From Puccinia triticina (Eukaryota; Basidiomycota; Pucciniomycetes; Pucciniales; Pucciniaceae), in the NCBI RefSeq assembly GCF_026914185.1, contig NC_070574.1, positions 1,178,501-1,242,500 on the forward strand: a stretch of DNA of 64,000 nucleotides. The letters are read 5' to 3'. The translations under genes and the position numbers were made by a program. The notes under the pieces were generated by a model. The model did not search any database, had not been told where the DNA came from, and was given only the letters and a program-made list of their open reading frames with translations. Positions 59,758-64,000 of this stretch are shown here, piece after piece. Position 1 is the stretch's first letter. Each line of letters starts with the position of its first letter.

Positions 59758-62256
59758 AAGCTCCCTTGAAATGTTGTTTGGATTTCAAGGTTACTTTAGA
59801 CAGCCACATGAAAAATCAGTTTTCTTAGTTGATCTCAGTTTTGTCATTGAACTGCCTGTAAGTGTCAGCTAGCTTAACTAAGACTTTTGAACAGAGGTTC
59901 CAGGAGGGCCCTGCCTGGAGGAATCTCCGTAGGAGAGGCATATTAATAATGTCTGCAGGCTTGCAGACAAAGGAAGGATTTCAAATCCCTAAAACAAAGT
60001 TTAAACATCAACAACATCTGTAAAAAGAAATCCAAGCAGACAGTTTTCTTGGCAGTACTGATGGGCATCCTCACCTAAGTTCTTGGGAAATCTTTAAAGC
60101 TGATTGAAGGAACCATTTATGAAGGTCAAAGAAATCCTGAAGAATGTTTCATTGCTCTGATGATCCATTTTTGTATTTTCTGAAAATTGAAAGATTAAAT
60201 ATCCTATCTGCAAAAAAATATAACAATTGAGTGGCTAAATATGTAGTATCTCCAGATATCTGCGGTTTTGTTAATCAAAAATCCACAAGTCTTGAAGGCA
60301 ACGTTGTAGATCCTTGTTTAAATTTCTTCATTCATTTTTTATTTTCTTAAAGATTGGTACAGGGAGGATGGTTGGAATTGAGGATATGAGACCAGTGCCA
60401 AATGAAGGCTGAGGTCTGGAAACGTCATTTTGCACTGGGGCAGGTATGCAGGAGCTGAGGGGAGGCTGAATATTTTTACTCCAGTCATTGGCAATTTCTT
60501 TCTCACCCAAGTTTTTGAACTTGTGCACAAACCCCCGCCTGCGGGAAGGGAAACTTTGCCATCAGCCACAACAATCCTCCAATTAGGGTGGAATTGTGTT
60601 TTGTTTGAAGTGTCAGTGAGTCCGTGAGATGATGGTATCTTGGTTTTTCAAAGCTTTTTTTTGAACATTTTTGCCTTTGAAGCACCCAGACAACCAGAGA
60701 TGAAAAACTGAGTCAAAATGGAAATATTGAAGGTAAACCTATGCTTTTTATCTATCATTTTGTGTAACATCAAATGCTAAAAATAATGAGGCTGGGGTAT
60801 AAAAACTGCACTGCCAGCATAATTGGCTGGGTTGAGGTTATCCCAGTTAAACTGAGAGGAACTCAGCCAATTTAAACTTGGTTGATCTCAACTGATGAAA
60901 TATAAATCCAAGGTACATACCCCCCTTGGGTTTATATTTCATCACCAGGGGAGATATGTTCCCACTCTCCAGGGAGTGCCCTACGTGAATTTTTTTCCAT
61001 AACTGTGCTGGAGGCCTTTAGTAAATATAGCTTAAGCAGTGATGTATATAGTGAGGAAGATCATCCATAAGTGGTCTGGAACTCATCCCAAAAGTCTTCT
61101 TGTCACAGGGGAAAATTATTCAGAACTGATGCACAGCTCACCCTGAACTCTTCCAGACAGTATCAATAAGTAATTCATAACTGAATTCAAACTAATTTGG
61201 GAATCATCCATAACTCATCTTGAAATATAACCCAGAACTCAAATTCAAATCAGTTGTAAATGAACTGGAACATATCAAAGCAGTTTCCTGTAAGTATAAT
61301 TGAATTATTTGTGGCCATTTGTTTATTGCACCAGCGGGAAGTGACAAATATTTCTGAAAAGGATATGTTGTTTCTTGCAGTTGAGCAAAAACAAACCATT
61401 CAACTTGCACCCAGAAATAATAGTTAATGCTAATGCTTAGTGGCTTTGATGTACAACTAAATAACCTTATCTTGCTGAAGTACTAAATTTCAATGATGCC
61501 AGCTGTTGTTCATGGCATGTTGAATTGATCCAATTTTTGATAATTCCATTTTCACGTTGTTACACAGTCATTCTTGCATAGAATTATCCATGGATTAACT
61601 ACAGTGAAACAAGTGCTAAAAACACCTTGTCTAAATTGATTACAGCTCTGAATGGCTTAAATAAAGCCCAATTAATCTCCACAAAGATTTATTGTTTATC
61701 AGATTACAATTGCAGTATAAAGCCAAGGGATTGAGGGAGTTGTTGGAATGGTTTGTGATATATGATTTCATCCTCAAATACAAAATGCAGTGAGAAATGC
61801 TTGTGATGTTTCAAGTTGTCCAAAGGAAAGAAAGTGACAAAACTCATACATAAATGCACATATGTTTGGTCAATTTGAACCAGAAATCTTAATCTCAGTT
61901 ACTTTCACAAATGTTTAAGCACACCGCATGAGCACTTTGACTATTTTCAGCGTGGTATATTGATTCTGTTGAGAAAGAAACTTGACCGGTTCTTCATCAA
62001 AAACTTAATATTCCACATTCATCCAAACCATTCATTCGTCAGAAATTGACTTTCACAACTGATGAGATACATTGTCACAAATTGATGTGGATCAAAGCAC
62101 TGTTTGGGACATTTGAGAAGGAAACTTGAATTGGATTGAAGACAGATCACTTCAAGACATGGGTTGGATGAAGAGTTTGGAAATTAAGGAACATAAAAAA
62201 AAGAGGAAATCATGACATTTCATTTAAAACTAATTGTAAAAAGATTTGGAAAACAA
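59758..62256. other. Gene-poor AT-rich region
   Basis: About 2.5 kb with no supported gene. It contains a strong hairpin at 60893-60944 and the 3' flank of the Tet-like gene. Confidence 0.5.
60893..60944. repeat. Hairpin, 21-bp arms
   Basis: TGATGAAATATAAATCCAAGG is followed after about 10 bp by its reverse complement with one mismatch. It could be a small foldback insertion or a relic of a TIR element. Confidence 0.8.
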
Positions 62257-63290
62257 CTATTTATTTCTTTTCTTTGGAGGAGCGTTTGCATTGTCAATTT
62301 GATTCTGCAAGCCACCAATGTCTAAATCTTTTTTATATAAGCCATTGATATAAGCAGTAATAGCATTAGCCATTCTCCTGTTTATCTGACAAGAAAATCC
62401 AATTCTGGTATACATTCCAGAAGGGGAACAGCCAGGCAGAGTTTGATGGCGGTAGTCTTGAGATCTGAATACGCACAGTGTAACACCAAGGGTTTTGTTC
62501 AAGTCTAGACAGACTTGAAAATCACGAAAGGAGAACTGACCCCCCTCCATGTCAAACATTTCATCGGCCAAGATCTGAGGATTATCCGAGTTTTTTGGGT
62601 TGAAGATCGGAATCCAACCAACAAGCGTCCAGTCGTTCACATCGTTATTGGTGTGCGGATGATTGTAAAAGTCGTACATGGTAAAGGTCAGGAAAGAGGA
62701 GAAGTCGGCCGATGTATAGGGTTCGCCATACTCCGTGTGATTCATCGAAGGGTACTGATTAGTGATGAGCAGCTTTTGATTCGAGTCGTGGACGCCAGGC
62801 GCAAAGCTTCTCAATTTGTCAGAGATCCACTGTCCAGCTTCAAGGAGTCGGGCTTTCTGGTCCTCTGGGTCGAATTTCAGGAGCTTCATCTGTTTCCGCA
62901 AAAACTCCATGGAGCAAAACCGTCCAAAGTGTTCAGTGTTCTTTGAACATTTCCGCCAGCCATCGCCCCATAAAGATCCACGAATTTGGGGCCCGTTGGT
63001 GTTGATTTCGGAAACATAGTCGATTCGGCTAAGGAGGTGAAGGACAAATTTTTCCCAACCTTTTTTCTCGCTGGCCGCCATTGTTTCGAATGGATACCAA
63101 GCTGCCATGCAGAACGGAGGAAGGTTGTTTGGCGCAACAATGCAAACGCCATGCGTCAGGGATACGTAATGTTCTCTGATTGTTTGGTCAGTTGTAATGA
63201 CTTCATCAGGGCACAGATCGTGTTGACGAGAAGGTGGCACGGTACGGTGGTGTATGTTGTCGTGCTGGCCGGGGATACAAACAGGTGCTT
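62257..63290 (-). CDS. Tet-like 2OG-Fe(II) oxygenase domain protein
   Basis: Minus-strand frame open from about 63300 to a stop at 62257. Its N-terminal side reads KREAPVCIPGQHDN. The core contains SADFSSFLTFTMYDFYNH, then PHTNNDVNDWTLVGWIPIF, then ILADEMFDMEGGQFSFRDFQ, then LGVTLCVFRSQDYRHQTLPG and YTRIGFSCQI. This matches, as I remember it, the Tet-like (TET/JBP-related) family expanded in rusts. By analogy, the His and Asp around HTNND would bind iron, the His of RHQT would be the distal ligand, and the Arg of TRIG would bind 2-oxoglutarate. The exact HxD register is uncertain. The 5' exon was not resolved: a stop lies about 15 codons upstream of KREAP, so an intron is needed. The C-terminus is basic (PPKKRNK). 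Confidence 0.65.
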
Positions 63291-63487
63291 CTCTTTTTGC
63301 CTTTTCTCGCGCAAATCACTTAGCGTCCTTGCCCATTCGTGAGCGTTTGCCTGGGCTGAATAAACAAATGAAGAGTTTATATCAGCCAAAAAAACATTAC
63401 ACAATTCACTACAAGAAGGGAGATACGACGAGAATAGCCGGTCCAAATAATCTTGAGCACCGCTTGGTGGTAATGCAGAAGAGGTGT

Positions 63488-63554
63488 GGTGTACATAGGA
63501 GTAGCCGTGGCACGGTTGATGTGCACGCCGACCGCACTACTCGTACATAACACC
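63488..63554. repeat. Small foldback element A
   Basis: 67 bp with imperfect inverted ends (GGTGTACATAGGAGTAG and the complement of TACTCGTACATAACACC). It shares the core GCCGTGGCACGG with element B. Confidence 0.6.
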
Positions 63555-63578
63555 AGAACCTCCCTGGTCCAACGGCTT

Positions 63579-63668
63579 CCCCAAGAATCAGTGCCTTGTA
63601 GAATTAGCCGTGGCACGGATGATATGTACGCCTACTGCACTAACTCTACAAAACACCAATTCTTGGGG
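63579..63668. repeat. Small foldback element B
   Basis: 90 bp with inverted ends CCCCAAGAAT ... ATTCTTGGGG and inner arms TTGTAGAATTAG ... CTAACTCTACAA. It is related to A in direct orientation. Confidence 0.7.
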
Positions 63669-63704
63669 AGCCATGAGGATTGAGGGAATCTATCAGAGGA
63701 AAAC

Positions 63705-63998
63705 TCACGGTAGATTGTTTGTCGGGTACAGTTCATGTGGCAGCGCCACAACAGTTTTGCAGACATCCCCAAATACTAGCTGGAAATCCTGGGATGGTGT
63801 GGATGATGAAGTTATTTTCGAGCAGTCAAGCGTGTGGTAGAGCGAATGACGAAGGGGCAGGCCGGCGGTGGTAGTGTTGCTACCCAATAAGTAAATCTTT
63901 TCATCCCACGCCGCTGTGAGTTGGCCAATAGTCATCATTTCTGCACCTCCTTCGCAAGCAACCTCATACCAAGCATAACCTACATATGACAAAGAAGC
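63705..63998 (-). CDS. C-terminal coding fragment entering from the right edge (hypothetical)
   Basis: Minus-strand frame open from the window edge to a TGA at 63705. It reads YVGYAWYEVACEGGAEMMTI, later KIYLLGSNTTTAGLPL, and ends LYPTNNLP. The composition looks protein-like and no ATG is needed inside the window. I recognise no family. It could be the C-terminus of an upstream gene, or an upstream exon related to the Tet-like gene locus. Confidence 0.4.
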   Translation of the reverse strand, partial: ASLSYVGYAWYEVACEGGAEMMTIGQLTAAWDEKIYLLGSNTTTAGLPLRHSLYHTLDCSKITSSSTPSQDFQLVFGDVCKTVVALPHELYPTNNLP

Positions 63999-64000
63999 TC

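Noticed and set aside
63156..63446. 96-codon minus frame upstream of the Tet-like gene
   Set aside because: It overlaps the Tet-like coding frame out of frame and could not be joined in phase; part may be a 5' exon but this is unsupported.
1..64000. CRISPR array, bacterial operon or prophage
   Set aside because: No regularly spaced repeats; introns, nuclear tRNA intron and LTR elements show a eukaryotic nuclear genome.

Overview
The window reads as a transposon-dense stretch of a rust fungus genome (Pucciniales, Puccinia-like). The evidence is short phase-consistent spliceosomal introns, a basidiomycete-type Chs7 chaperone, predicted secreted proteins, a Tet-like 2OG-Fe(II) oxygenase of the type expanded in rusts, and nested Ty1/copia and Ty3/gypsy elements whose primer-binding sites fit a fungal initiator tRNA-Met. 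The organism call is inference from protein character; no search was run.

Layout. 1-1036: 3' end of a four-exon gene with a Lys/Glu-rich tail. 1988-5553 (-): CNH-domain-like gene. 6638-6733: tRNA-Lys(UUU) with an intron. 7271-8856 (+): four-exon predicted secreted protein of 434 aa, assembled here from splice sites. 11108-11830 (+): two-exon acidic protein. 13426-14753 (-): CHS7, four exons. 16348-18247 (-): five-exon predicted secreted protein with a TAG followed by about 100 further open codons. 19263-19714: GC-rich foldback with a perfect 113-bp inverted repeat. 19998-24328 (-): multi-exon DNA transposase, divergent from an eight-exon gene (25036-48095, +).

That eight-exon gene is split by a set of nested elements. 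A copia element (25891-47399, 432-bp LTRs, TSD CTCAT) sits in exon 5. It carries a second copia element (27289-33100, minus, 668-bp LTRs) and a Ty3/gypsy chromovirus (34332-44649, minus, 1665-bp LTRs, TSD TGGTT). With the insertion and one TSD copy left out, all eight exons keep a consistent phase.

48942-58731 is a decayed third copia element lacking its 5' LTR. It is split by a Mutator-like element (50314-55197, 9-bp TSD) whose gene appears to join a GCM/WRKY-type zinc domain, a MULE DDE transposase and a USP-like cysteine peptidase. 58732-62256 is gene-poor and holds a Harbinger-like MITE. 62257-63290 (-) is the Tet-like oxygenase, next to two small foldback elements. A partial reading frame runs off the right edge.

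The strongest leads are the MULE-peptidase fusion, the gene interrupted by nested elements, the spliced accessory ORF of the gypsy element, the two hand-resolved secreted-protein genes, and the GC-rich foldback. Exon limits are by-eye splice predictions unless stated otherwise.
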